A stretch of 31,727 nt of DNA from positions 1-31,727 of the forward strand of contig CAZAZT010000029.1 in the NCBI GenBank assembly GCA_964489645.1, written 5' to 3'. The translations under genes were made by a program, and so were the position numbers. Shown piece after piece: positions 8,110 to 16,319 of the stretch. Numbering within the stretch: position 1 is the stretch's first letter; every line of letters begins with the position of its first letter. The notes under the pieces are model-generated. The model saw only the letters and a list, made by a program, of their open reading frames with translations, did no database searches and was not told where the DNA came from. This DNA comes from JBEEPE01 sp964489645. Its GTDB lineage: Bacteria; Verrucomicrobiota; Verrucomicrobiia; Chthoniobacterales; Chthoniobacteraceae.

Positions 8110-9387
8110 ATGATTGAATCCGAAAAGCAGTCGGCACCGCCTGTGCGGTGGTACCAGAACGAGGACTGGTTGGCGTTGATTGTCGCGGGACCGTTGATTG
8201 TGGCGGTTTTGCTGGGGTGGCGTCCGCATTTTCCGAAACTTGCGTGGCAAGGGTCGGAAGATCTGGCCCGTCTGTTCTCGAAATCCAACCTGTGGGCGAT
8301 GCTTTCCACGTCGTGCGCGTTGATTGCCGTGGCTGCGATGGCGCTGAGGGCTGCGATCGGGAGAACGGTGCTCCGTTTTGCGGGAGGTGCGGCGATCATC
8401 TTCGCCTTGAGCTGGATCGCGCAAGCGCTGGCGATGAATGCGGACATGAAGGCTTTGGGTTTGGAGTACGTGCTTTTTGCGTTGGGCTTGGGGTTGCTCT
8501 GGAGTCACTTGTTGCCGACGCCGGAGTGGTTGATCAGCGCTGCGAGAACGGAGTTTTTCATCAAGACCGGGATCGTGATCCTCGGCGCTGGGATGCTGTT
8601 CGGCGACTTGGTGAAGGCGGGGGTGCCTGGGATGATCCAGGCGCTGTTGGTCATCCCGGTTGTGTGGTACGCGACATTTTGGTTGGCGCGAAAACTACGT
8701 GTGGATGAGGAGTTTGGGGTGATGTTGTCGACGGCGGTGTCGATTTGCGGTGTATCGGCCGCCATCGCGGCGTGCGGTGCGATCCAAGGGGACAAGAAGA
8801 AGCTCTCTTATGTGACGTCGGTGGTGTTGTTGTGCGCGGTTCCGATGATGATCCTGATGCCGTGGTGCGTGAAGTGGTTGGATTTGAGTGAGGCGGTTGG
8901 TGGCGCGTGGCTCGGAGGAACGTTGGACACGAGCGGATCCGTTTTGGCTGCTACCGAGATGGTTGGGAAGGTCGCGACGCAGACGGGCACTGTGGTCAAG
9001 CTATCCCAGAACGTGCTGATCGGCGTGGCGGCATTCTTGATCTCGGTCTGGTGGACGGTGCGAGATCGTCGGGCGGGGAGTTCTGCACGGGTGGATTTCG
9101 GGGTGATCTGGGAGCGTTTTCCGAAGTTCGTTTTGGGATTTGTTGTCGCCTCGTTGGCGTTCTCGTTCCTTGTTGGAGCGGAGGGGGTCAAGGCGACGAA
9201 GGACACATTGAAGAGCTTGCGGGAGGTGTGGTTTGCGGCTGCGTTTGTCTCGATCGGGTTGGAAACGCGATTGGGAGATTTGGCGAGACTGGGTGGTGGC
9301 CGGCCTGCGTTCGCCTTCCTAGGGGGACAGGCGATCAACATCCTTTGGACGCTGGTGCTGGCTCGCCTCCTGTTCGCGAATCAGTGA
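8110..9387 (+). CDS. YeiH-family membrane protein (putative sulfate exporter, UPF0324)
   Basis: A 425-residue integral membrane protein with about ten or eleven hydrophobic helices. It matches the conserved hypothetical family PF03601 (YeiH/UPF0324, often called putative sulfate exporter). Diagnostic stretches are KTGIVILGAGMLFG, STAVSICGVSAAIAACGAI, and LGGTLDTSGSVLAA in the middle, with a late AFVSIGLETRLGDL segment. Length is slightly above the family's usual 330-430 residues because of an extra N-terminal helix pair. The start at 8110 is preceded by GGGAGAG at a suitable distance. The gene lies 63 bases after the chemoreceptor and could be cotranscribed. It converges on the L,D-transpeptidase with only 11 bases between stop codons. 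The transported substrate is not experimentally firm for most of the family. Confidence 0.9.
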   Translation: MIESEKQSAPPVRWYQNEDWLALIVAGPLIVAVLLGWRPHFPKLAWQGSEDLARLFSKSNLWAMLSTSCALIAVAAMALRAAIGRTVLRFAGGAAIIFALSWIAQALAMNADMKALGLEYVLFALGLGLLWSHLLPTPEWLISAARTEFFIKTGIVILGAGMLFGDLVKAGVPGMIQALLVIPVVWYATFWLARKLRVDEEFGVMLSTAVSICGVSAAIAACGAIQGDKKKLSYVTSVVLLCAVPMMILMPWCVKWLDLSEAVGGAWLGGTLDTSGSVLAATEMVGKVATQTGTVVKLSQNVLIGVAAFLISVWWTVRDRRAGSSARVDFGVIWERFPKFVLGFVVASLAFSFLVGAEGVKATKDTLKSLREVWFAAAFVSIGLETRLGDLARLGGGRPAFAFLGGQAINILWTLVLARLLFANQ

Positions 9388-9398
9388 TGGGTGGTCGT

Positions 9399-9845
9399 TC
9401 AGGAGATGACGACTTCGGTGCCTTCTTGGACGAGATCGAACAGGCGGACCATATCCCTATTGGACAGTCGGATGCATCCGTGGCTTGCGGGGGTTCCCAG
9501 CAGATGTTCTTGGTTCGTCCCGTGGAGGTAGATGTAACGGGATTTGGTGTTGGCGTTTTCCGGGTCGGTTCCGTGCAGCCAGAGGATGCGTGTTTGAACA
9601 TGGTCATCCGGATCTGATCCGGATCCGAATTTTCCGGTCGGTTTGCGGCTGACAAAAATTTCACCAAGTGGCGCCTTGTCTCCGTGCTTTTCGGCGACGA
9701 TGAAACGTCCGGTGGGGGTGCATTGACTTCCCGGACGTTGCCCGACTCCAAACTTGGAAGTGGAGATGGGGACGGAGAACAGCATCGTACCGGAGGCGGA
9801 GAAGAGCTGCAGGGATTGGGTATTGATCTGAACCTGTATTTGCAT
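9399..9845 (-). CDS. L,D-transpeptidase (YkuD domain) without a signal peptide
   Basis: A 148-residue protein made of a YkuD catalytic domain alone. The active-site block is HGT (His108), then GTPASHGCIRLSN with nucleophile Cys124 and His122, and a TPTGRF strand lies near residue 43. YkuD enzymes form 3-3 (DAP-DAP) cross-links in peptidoglycan or attach proteins to it, acting outside the cytoplasm. Here no export signal is possible: an in-frame TAG lies six codons before the ATG at 9845, and the domain begins at residue 1. A signal-less YkuD subfamily with the same layout (LTRILWL-like segment, then IYIHGT) exists in other bacteria, so this is probably not a truncation. No Shine-Dalgarno is visible. 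It diverges from asd with only 37 bases between start codons, so each promoter must lie partly inside the other gene. Confidence 0.92.
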   Translation of the reverse strand: MQIQVQINTQSLQLFSASGTMLFSVPISTSKFGVGQRPGSQCTPTGRFIVAEKHGDKAPLGEIFVSRKPTGKFGSGSDPDDHVQTRILWLHGTDPENANTKSRYIYLHGTNQEHLLGTPASHGCIRLSNRDMVRLFDLVQEGTEVVIS

Positions 9846-9882
9846 CGGGGTGACGCGACACTACACTTCAAGGCCCTTTTTT

Positions 9883-10881
9883 ATGAGCCGAAATCTGCAC
9901 ATTGCCATTGTAGGCGCCACTGGAGCGGTCGGGATCGAGTTGTTACGTGTGATGGAGCGCAGGAACTTTCCTGTGTCGAAATTGACGTTGTTGGCTTCGG
10001 CGCGTTCTGCGGGCAAGCGCTTGGAGTTCCGAGGGGAGATGCATGAGGTCCGCGAGTTGCGCGAGGATTCCTTTGCGGGTGTGGACGTCGCGTTGTTCAG
10101 TGCGGGGGGTGGGATTTCCAAGACGTTTGCGCCGCACGCGGTGGCAGCGGGGGCTGTGGTGGTTGACAATTCGAGTGCGTTCCGGATGGATCCGCAGGTG
10201 CCGTTGGTGGTTCCCGAGGTGAACGGAGGCGATGTGGCGGGGCATCGCGGGATCATCGCGAATCCGAACTGCACGACGGCGATTACGTTGATGGCGTTGT
10301 GGCCTTTGCACCGTGAGTTCGGGGTGAAACGCATTTTCGCTTCGAGTTATCAAGCGGTATCTGGCACGGGAGCGCAGGCGATCGAGGAGTTGCGGAAGCA
10401 GGTGGAGGCGACGGTGAGAGGCGAGCCGTTGGTGAAAGAGGTGTATCCGCACCAGATCGCTTTCAACGTGCTCCCACAGGTGGATTCGTTCTTGGACACC
10501 GGATACACGAAGGAGGAGATGAAGATGCAGAACGAGGGGCGACGCATCATGCATCATCCGGATTTCTGTGCGTCGGTGACGTGTGTTCGCGTTCCGGTCT
10601 ATCGAGCGCACTCGATCGCTGTCAGTGCGGAGTTTGAACGTCCGGTGACTGTGGAGGCAGCGAGACGCGTTCTGTCGCACGCTCCGGGTTTGCGGGTGAC
10701 GGATGATCCGGCTGCGAGGGTGTATCCGATGCCCTTGGATTGTGCGGGTGAAGATGATTGTCGGGTGGGGCGACTCCGGATGGACTGCGCGATGGACAAT
10801 GGACTGTCGTTCTGGGTAAGCGGGGATCAGTTGTTGAAGGGGGCGGCGTTGAACGCGATCCAGATCGCGGAGCTGCTTTAG
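9883..10881 (+). CDS. asd: Aspartate-semialdehyde dehydrogenase
   Basis: NADPH-dependent enzyme converting aspartyl phosphate to aspartate semialdehyde, the branch point to lysine/diaminopimelate, threonine and methionine. The 332-residue chain begins with the dinucleotide loop GATGAVG (residues 11-17). The catalytic cysteine is in NPNCTT (Cys130), followed by SYQAVSGTGAQA, and the late C-terminal segment reads FWVSGDQLLKGAALNA. I chose the ATG at 9883 because the conserved first strand (LHIAIVG) follows directly and AAGG lies nine bases upstream. A GTG at 9850 would add eleven poorly conserved residues. It is the first gene of an asd-rsmE-panC-nadB run. DAP made through this enzyme is what L,D-transpeptidases cross-link, which makes the divergent neighbour notable. 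Confidence 0.97.
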   Translation: MSRNLHIAIVGATGAVGIELLRVMERRNFPVSKLTLLASARSAGKRLEFRGEMHEVRELREDSFAGVDVALFSAGGGISKTFAPHAVAAGAVVVDNSSAFRMDPQVPLVVPEVNGGDVAGHRGIIANPNCTTAITLMALWPLHREFGVKRIFASSYQAVSGTGAQAIEELRKQVEATVRGEPLVKEVYPHQIAFNVLPQVDSFLDTGYTKEEMKMQNEGRRIMHHPDFCASVTCVRVPVYRAHSIAVSAEFERPVTVEAARRVLSHAPGLRVTDDPAARVYPMPLDCAGEDDCRVGRLRMDCAMDNGLSFWVSGDQLLKGAALNAIQIAELL

Positions 10882-10900
10882 TTCCAACAGGTTTGCGGGT

Positions 10901-11635
10901 ATGCCGCGATTTTACGCACCTCCAGAGGATTGGGCTTCGGATGGAGTTCCGCTTCGAGAGGACGAGGCGCGGCATGCTTCGCGGGTGTTGCGTCTGAGAG
11001 AGGGAGACGGATGTGAGGTGTTTGATGGAGCCGGGCGTGTGGCGGCGGGGCGGATTGGAACGAAGCGTGGTTCTGAGCTTTGGGTGACGTTTGATGGGGC
11101 TGTCCGGAACGAAGGCATCCTGGGCAGAGAGGTGGTGTTGGTTACGGCGATTGCGAAGGGTAAGACGATGGATTGGATCCTGGAGAAGGCGACGGAGCTG
11201 GGCGTCCATCGGATCATCGCGATGGTGACGGATCGCACGGTGGTGCGCCTTGATTCGGAGGGGTGCCGTGACAAAGCGTTGCGTTGGCGTCGCGATCTGA
11301 TCGAGGCGTGCAAGCAGTGTGGTCTGAATCGCTTGCCAGAACTGCGAGTGGTCCGAGGTGTGGGCGAGGGATTGCAAGAGAGCGCGGGATGTGGGCTTCG
11401 GTTGTTCGGTGCGCTGGACGATCGGTCGCGTCGGATCACGGAGGTGGTTCGCATGCAGGGACCTTTTGCGGGAGGGGTGGCGGTTTTCATCGGGCCGGAG
11501 GGCGATTTCACCGCTGAGGAGTGTGAGATGCTTCGTGCGGCGGGTGTTGTACCTGTGGGGTTCGGCGCGTTGGTGCTGCGGATGGAGACGGCCGTGATGT
11601 TCGCTGTGAGTGTCTTGAAGGAGGTCTGTGCATGA
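10901..11635 (+). CDS. rsmE: 16S rRNA (uracil1498-N3)-methyltransferase RsmE
   Basis: A 244-residue SPOUT-class methyltransferase that methylates U1498 of 16S rRNA using S-adenosylmethionine. The N-terminal PUA-like part starts PRFYAP and has HASRVLRLREGD. The knotted C-terminal SAM-binding region holds KGKTMDWILEKATELGV, IGPEGDFTAEE and, near the end, GALVLRMETAVMFAVS. These correspond to the family's KxxxxExxxxKxxELGV, GPEGGF and LGxRILRxETA motifs. One small deviation is visible: the usual second Gly of GPEGG is Asp here. The gene begins 19 bases after asd and its TGA overlaps the ATG of panC (ATGA), so translation of the two is probably coupled. Confidence 0.95.
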   Translation: MPRFYAPPEDWASDGVPLREDEARHASRVLRLREGDGCEVFDGAGRVAAGRIGTKRGSELWVTFDGAVRNEGILGREVVLVTAIAKGKTMDWILEKATELGVHRIIAMVTDRTVVRLDSEGCRDKALRWRRDLIEACKQCGLNRLPELRVVRGVGEGLQESAGCGLRLFGALDDRSRRITEVVRMQGPFAGGVAVFIGPEGDFTAEECEMLRAAGVVPVGFGALVLRMETAVMFAVSVLKEVCA

Positions 11636-12498
11636 GAGAGGAGAAAGTCCGCGTTCTGAAAACGATTTTGGCCTACCGTCGCTGGCTTGATTCACGGACG
11701 GATGCGGAGGGGCCTGTGGTGCTGGTTCCGACGATGGGAGCACTTCATGCGGGGCACGCAGCCCTGATCCGTCGGGCGCGCCGAATCGCAGGAAAGCAGG
11801 GGCTTGTGGTGGTTTCTGTCTTCGTGAATCCCACGCAGTTCGGTCCTCGAGAGGATCTATCTCGGTATCCACGTCCTTTTGCATCGGACCGGAAGCTTTG
11901 TGCGGAGCATGGAGCGGACGCGATTTTCCATCCGTCGGTTGAGGAGATGTATGGTTCGGGGAACACGGTTTGGGTGGATGAGGAGGGGCTTTCGGGCGGA
12001 TTGTGCGGTGCGGCGCGTCCGGGGCATTTCCGAGGGGTGTGCACAGTGGTTCTCAAGTTGTTCATGATTTGCGCTCCGGACGAGGCGGTTTTCGGGCGGA
12101 AGGATTACCAGCAATGTGCGGTGATTGCGCGGATGGTGCGCGATTTGAATGTGCCTGTACGGCTTCGGTTTGAGGATACGGTGCGCGAGCGTGATGGATT
12201 GGCGTTGTCGTCACGGAACGCGTATTTGGATGCGGGTGCTCGCGTTCGGGCGCTCTCGATCGTTCGGGGACTTTCCGAGGCGATTGCGCGGTGGCGGGGT
12301 GGGGAGAAGCGCGTTCCGGTTTTGAGGGACCGTTTCCGGCGCGATCTGGAGGTGGCTGGGGCGGAGAGGATTGACTATGTGGAGGTGGTGGATGGTGAGA
12401 CCTTGGAGCCTTGCAAGGTGGTGGGGCGCGGTTCGGTGATGCTGGTGGCGGCAGTGTTTGGTGGCACGCGCCTGATAGACAATATGATGTTTGAGTGA
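11632..12498 (+). CDS. panC: Pantothenate synthetase
   Basis: ATP-dependent ligase joining pantoate and beta-alanine to make pantothenate, the precursor of coenzyme A. The 288-residue chain shows PTMGALHAGH (HIGH-type nucleotide motif) at about residues 30-39, SVFVNPTQFGPREDLSRYPR, the GAARPGHFRGVCTVV stretch, FGRKDYQQ and RERDGLALSSRN (KMSKS-like region). All are expected for the family. The ATG at 11632 overlaps the rsmE stop and has the best ribosome site in the window, AAGGAGG seven bases upstream. Beta-alanine usually comes from aspartate decarboxylation (panD, not here), which links this gene to the aspartate theme of its neighbours asd and nadB. Confidence 0.97.
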   Translation: MREEKVRVLKTILAYRRWLDSRTDAEGPVVLVPTMGALHAGHAALIRRARRIAGKQGLVVVSVFVNPTQFGPREDLSRYPRPFASDRKLCAEHGADAIFHPSVEEMYGSGNTVWVDEEGLSGGLCGAARPGHFRGVCTVVLKLFMICAPDEAVFGRKDYQQCAVIARMVRDLNVPVRLRFEDTVRERDGLALSSRNAYLDAGARVRALSIVRGLSEAIARWRGGEKRVPVLRDRFRRDLEVAGAERIDYVEVVDGETLEPCKVVGRGSVMLVAAVFGGTRLIDNMMFE

Positions 12499-12517
12499 AC
12501 GGAGGGCGAAACGAGCT

Positions 12518-14131
12518 ATGATTCGAACGGACCACTTGGTGATTGGAAGCGGGATTGCGGGCCTATCCTTCGCGCTCAAGGCTGCGAATGAGGGCAGCGT
12601 GACGATCGTGACGAAGAGTGTTGCGGCGGAATGCAATACGGCGTATGCACAAGGGGGGATCGCTTGTGTGACGAGCGAGGAGGATAGCTTCGATTTGCAC
12701 CTCAAGGACACATTGGTGGCGGGAGCGGGTTTGTGTGATGAAGCGGTGTCCCGCCAGATCGTGATGGAGGGGCCTGCGCGTGTTCGTGAGTTGATCGCGT
12801 TGGGTGTTCAGTTCGATCAGCGTGAGGTGGGGGAGGATGGGTCGACGGAGTTGGATCTTGGGCGGGAGGGCGGCCATTCGAAGCGTCGGATCTTGCATGC
12901 GCGGGACATCACAGGACGGGAGATCGAGCGTGCTTTGTTGGAAGCGGTGCGGAAGCATCCTTCGATCACGTTGTTAGAGAACCACATGGCGGTCGATCTG
13001 GTGACGCTGGGCAAGTTGGGGTACGCGAGTGAGAACCGGGTGGTTGGGGTGTATGTGTTGGATGAGGGAACGGGGTTGGTTCAGACGATCCGGAGTGATC
13101 GCGTGGTTTTGGCGACTGGCGGTTGCGGTAAGGTCTACCTTTACACGACGAATCCAGATGTTGCTACCGGGGATGGGCTTGCAATGGCATGGCGGGCGGG
13201 TGCGAGGGTGGCGAACATGGAGTTCATCCAGTTCCATCCGACGTGTCTTTTCCATCCTGAGGAGAGGTCGTTCTTGATCTCCGAAGCGGTCCGCGGCGAG
13301 GGCGGCATCCTTCTGAATGCTCGGGGAGAGCGGTTCATGGAGCGGTATGACGAGCGCAAGGAGTTGGCGCCGAGAGACATTGTGGCGCGCGCGATCGATG
13401 CGGAGATGAAGAAGACGGGGGCACGTTGCATGTACCTCGATATCTCGCATCGGCCTGCTGAGTTTGTGAGGGAGCGGTTTCCCAATATCGAGTCGACGTG
13501 TCGACGTTTGGGGATCGACATCACGAAGGAACCGATCCCGGTGGTACCTGCGGCGCACTATCAGTGTGGTGGGGTTGAGACGGATGTGGATGGGGCGACG
13601 ACGTTGCGAGGTCTGTATGCATTGGGCGAAGTGGGGTGCACGGGGTTGCATGGTGCCAATCGCCTGGCAAGTAACTCGTTATTGGAGGCGGTGACGTTGG
13701 CGCATCGGTGTCATGAGCGGATGCGGCTTGGGCGCCGTTCTGGTGACGATGAGTTCTCGCACACGTATCCGATCCCCGATTGGGCCTCTGGTGATGCGCA
13801 GGACATGGATGAGGCAGTGGTGATCACCCACAACTGGGAGGAGATCCGGCGTTTGATGTGGGATTATGTGGGCATTGTCCGGACGACCAAACGTCTGCAA
13901 CGAGCCTCTGCGCGGTTGCGTAATTTGGAGCATGAGATCCGCGAGTTCTATTGGAACTTCAAGGTGACCAAGGATTTGCTGGAGTTGAGAAACCTTTGCA
14001 CGGTGGCTTCGTTGATCGTCGATTGTGCGCTGATGCGTCAGGAAAGTCGTGGCTTGCACTACACGCTTGATCATCCCGGGGAGCGGGAAGTTTTCCGACG
14101 TAACACGGTGTTGCGCCGGGCAGTGGTCTGA
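12518..14131 (+). CDS. nadB: L-aspartate oxidase
   Basis: FAD enzyme oxidising L-aspartate to iminoaspartate, the first step of de novo NAD synthesis; NadA and NadC are not in the window. The 537-residue chain opens with the FAD-binding loop VIGSGIAGLS (GxGxxG). It then has NTAYAQGGIA, GGHSKRRILHARDITG, the substrate-site block IQFHPTC and GEVGCTGLHGANRLASNSLLE, ending in a helical C-terminal domain as in succinate dehydrogenase flavoproteins. The aspartate-oxidase assignment rather than SdhA rests on HSKRRILHA and the overall length. The start is the ATG at 12518, with GGAGGG eleven bases upstream. An in-frame TTG at 12491 inside panC is not needed. It is the last gene of the run, 19 bases after panC, and converges on ubiD. 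Confidence 0.96.
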   Translation: MIRTDHLVIGSGIAGLSFALKAANEGSVTIVTKSVAAECNTAYAQGGIACVTSEEDSFDLHLKDTLVAGAGLCDEAVSRQIVMEGPARVRELIALGVQFDQREVGEDGSTELDLGREGGHSKRRILHARDITGREIERALLEAVRKHPSITLLENHMAVDLVTLGKLGYASENRVVGVYVLDEGTGLVQTIRSDRVVLATGGCGKVYLYTTNPDVATGDGLAMAWRAGARVANMEFIQFHPTCLFHPEERSFLISEAVRGEGGILLNARGERFMERYDERKELAPRDIVARAIDAEMKKTGARCMYLDISHRPAEFVRERFPNIESTCRRLGIDITKEPIPVVPAAHYQCGGVETDVDGATTLRGLYALGEVGCTGLHGANRLASNSLLEAVTLAHRCHERMRLGRRSGDDEFSHTYPIPDWASGDAQDMDEAVVITHNWEEIRRLMWDYVGIVRTTKRLQRASARLRNLEHEIREFYWNFKVTKDLLELRNLCTVASLIVDCALMRQESRGLHYTLDHPGEREVFRRNTVLRRAVV

Positions 14132-14168
14132 AAGGGGATAGCGCGGTGCTTTTCTGGAGGGCGGCGGA

Positions 14169-15656
14169 TCAGCGTTTTCGACGCATCGAATCCACTTTGG
14201 CTCGAACGCTTTCGGGCATCTTGACCATTTCGGGCCAATCGCGGTGGTATCCTTCGCCGGGCAGTTTGCGGGTGGCATCGAACCCCATGTGCGAGCCGAG
14301 GTTCGCGATGGAGGGGGCGTGATCGAGCGCATCGGTGGGATTGCGGGTGAGAAGTGTGTCGCGCTCTGGGTCTGTGTTTGAACACATGCGGAAGAGGACC
14401 TCGCTCGTGTTGTGCACGTTGCAATCGTGATCCACCACCACGATGTATTTGGTGAACATCATCTGCCCCATTCCCCAGAGCCCGTGCATGATCTTGAACG
14501 CTTGCCACGGGTATTGTTTACGGATGGAGACGAAGACCAGGTTGTGGAAGACACCCTCTGCAGGGAGCGCGATATCAACGATCTCGGGAAAGTTCATCTT
14601 GAACACGGGCAGGAAGATCTGGACGCTCGCGCTGCCCATGTAGAAGTCCTCCATTGGCGGTAGTCCGACGACGGTACAGGGATACACGGCATCACGCCGA
14701 TGGGTGATGGCCGTGATGTGGAGGACGGGATAGTTGTCGACGGGCGTGTAGAACCCGGTGTGATCCCCGAACGGGCCTTCGGCGCGGGTCTCTCCTGGGT
14801 GCACGAAGCCTTCGATGACAAAGTCGACATCGGCAGGCACCTCGAGCGGAACGGTCTCGCAACGAACGAGATCCACTGGACGCTGTCGGATGAATCCGGC
14901 GAACAAGATTTCGTCGAGTCCGTCAGGCAGAGGGGCGGTGGCGGCAAAGGTATAGGCCGGATCACCGCCGATTGTCACTGCGACTGGCATGGGTTCGCCT
15001 CGCTCATAGTACCGTTTGCCGTGGCGAGCGGCCACCTTGTGGACCTGCCAATGCATGCCGGTTTCGGAGGGGGAGAAGACCTGCATGCGGTACATCCCGA
15101 GATTCTTATCACCTGTGTCGGGATCCATGGTGTGGACGCAGGGGAAGGTGATGAACCGTCCGCCATCATTGGGCCAGCACTGGAGGATGGGCAGGTCGAG
15201 CAGGGTCGGCAGCGAACTTCCTTGGCCGGTCGTTTTTTCGGGATCGATCAAGTGGACGACATCTTTGCAAGGTCCTGATGAGACATGGCGCGGCTTGGCG
15301 TTGAGGAGGCCGAGTCCTTGGAGTGCGAGGTTCCATGCGGATCTGAGATTGGTGGGCGGCTTCGCTTTGAGGAGGAGAGTCATCTTTTCGACGAGCTCGT
15401 CGATGGATGAGAGGCCGAGCGCAGCAGCCATGCGTCGGTGGGATCCCATGGTGTTGACGGCGAGCGGGAAAGACGATGGGGCGCCGTGAACGGTGGGCTG
15501 TTCGAAGAGGAGGGCTTTGCCTCCGTTCGGGGATTTCATCTCACGGTCGGCCCATTCGGAGATCTCGAGTTCGGACGCGACGGGTTGGGTGATGCGTTCG
15601 AGTTCACCGATGCTTTCGAGGTGTCGGATGAACTCGCGGGAAGATTGGTATGCCAT
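14169..15656 (-). CDS. UbiD-family decarboxylase
   Basis: A 495-residue member of the UbiD superfamily of prenylated-FMN-dependent decarboxylases, which act on aromatic or unsaturated carboxylic acids. The family includes enzymes of ubiquinone and menaquinone synthesis. It starts with a helix like that of E. coli UbiD (REFIRHLESIGELERI) followed by EISEWADR and ALLFEQP. It has LGMYRMQVFSP (cofactor-binding region) and the hallmark segment around residues 289-301, ETRAEGPFGDHTG, with the conserved glutamates. The late part has IVVVDHDCNVHNTSEVLFRM. The ATG at 15656 fits the conserved N-terminus; an upstream start would run back through the MarR gene. It lies 16 bases behind marR on the same strand. 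A menaquinone-pathway role is plausible but not shown, because no UbiX or other quinone genes are nearby. Confidence 0.92.
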   Translation of the reverse strand: MAYQSSREFIRHLESIGELERITQPVASELEISEWADREMKSPNGGKALLFEQPTVHGAPSSFPLAVNTMGSHRRMAAALGLSSIDELVEKMTLLLKAKPPTNLRSAWNLALQGLGLLNAKPRHVSSGPCKDVVHLIDPEKTTGQGSSLPTLLDLPILQCWPNDGGRFITFPCVHTMDPDTGDKNLGMYRMQVFSPSETGMHWQVHKVAARHGKRYYERGEPMPVAVTIGGDPAYTFAATAPLPDGLDEILFAGFIRQRPVDLVRCETVPLEVPADVDFVIEGFVHPGETRAEGPFGDHTGFYTPVDNYPVLHITAITHRRDAVYPCTVVGLPPMEDFYMGSASVQIFLPVFKMNFPEIVDIALPAEGVFHNLVFVSIRKQYPWQAFKIMHGLWGMGQMMFTKYIVVVDHDCNVHNTSEVLFRMCSNTDPERDTLLTRNPTDALDHAPSIANLGSHMGFDATRKLPGEGYHRDWPEMVKMPESVRAKVDSMRRKR

Positions 15657-15672
15657 GGGTGTTGGAGAGGTG

Positions 15673-16152
15673 TTAGCGCGCTCCTGCGCGGTTGGCTGCT
15701 TGGCATGCAAGGCCGACGGTCGATAGGTCGGCGAGGAAACCGTCCCGTCGCTCGGGTGGGAGGCTGCTGAGTACGTGGTCCTGTAGATCGAGTGCCACCT
15801 CCGCTGCGGCGTGGAGAGCTTCGACACCTTTTGGTGTGAGGGTGACGGCTTTGGCGCGTGCGTCGTTGGCGTGTCGTCCGCGGGTGACGAGTCCGGATTG
15901 TTCCATGCGACGGACGAGTGAAGCGATGGTGTTGGGATCGCTTGCCATGGCTGAGGTGATGGCGGTTTGGGTGAGGGCTCCGTCGTTGGATTCAGAGATC
16001 CAGCGGAGCACCGAGAACTGGTCAGGGGTCAGACCGAATGAGGAGATCCGTGTGCGGAAGGCTTGGTTGAGGCCGAACCAAGCCTTTCGGAGGAGAGGGG
16101 GGAGTCTTCGTTCCGAGGTGGGAGTTTTTGGATGGGAGGGGACTGCGTCCAT
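15673..16152 (-). CDS. MarR-family transcriptional regulator
   Basis: A 159-residue winged-helix protein. The order of elements is a dimerisation helix with FRTRISSFGLTPDQFSVLRWI, a recognition-helix region with DPNTIASLVRRMEQSGLV at about residues 70-90, and the wing RGRHANDARAKAVTLTPKG. The DxR core of the MarR wing is seen as NDARAK. MarR proteins are usually dimeric repressors released by phenolic or other aromatic ligands. The gene is immediately upstream of a UbiD-type decarboxylase and diverges from the helicase gene across a 167-base gap. Control of its own operon, perhaps by an aromatic acid, is a reasonable inference. I could not find a convincing palindromic operator in the gap. 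Confidence 0.93.
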   Translation of the reverse strand: MDAVPSHPKTPTSERRLPPLLRKAWFGLNQAFRTRISSFGLTPDQFSVLRWISESNDGALTQTAITSAMASDPNTIASLVRRMEQSGLVTRGRHANDARAKAVTLTPKGVEALHAAAEVALDLQDHVLSSLPPERRDGFLADLSTVGLACQAANRAGAR

Positions 16153-16319
16153 GGTCTGAGCCGACGGTTCGGGATGCTACTTAAGCGGGCTGGGGAACAC
16201 GATAGCTTACATTGGTGTGGCGGGTGAGGGGTGGATTCTTTTGGTTCAGTGGTGAGTGGGGGATAGGTGCTGCCGACTTCCATTGCTCCGGTTGGGGGGA
16301 GGGGGTACTGTGATGACTT

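Noticed and set aside
7531..8508. A 325-codon minus-strand frame across the chemoreceptor end and the YeiH start
   Set aside because: Runs through the opposite strand of two well-supported genes and its Arg/His-rich translation resembles no family.
8907..9617. A 236-codon plus-strand frame overlapping the ends of yeiH and the L,D-transpeptidase
   Set aside because: Shifted frame of YeiH continuing antisense into the transpeptidase; the Gly/Arg/Asp-rich composition is that of a shadow.
10622..11884. A 420-codon open frame on the minus strand opposite asd, rsmE and panC
   Set aside because: Its translation is dominated by R, P, H and S with no domain pattern. It lies antisense to three clearly recognisable enzymes and is explained by the G-rich coding strand.
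15657..15827. A longer N-terminus for the UbiD protein (start at 15827)
   Set aside because: The extra 57 residues overlap the MarR gene and show no family similarity, whereas the conserved UbiD N-terminus begins at the ATG at 15656.
16153..16319. A MarR operator palindrome between marR and the helicase gene
   Set aside because: Only a 6-bp CTTAAG core and loosely similar GATnGCT strings are visible, too weak to call.
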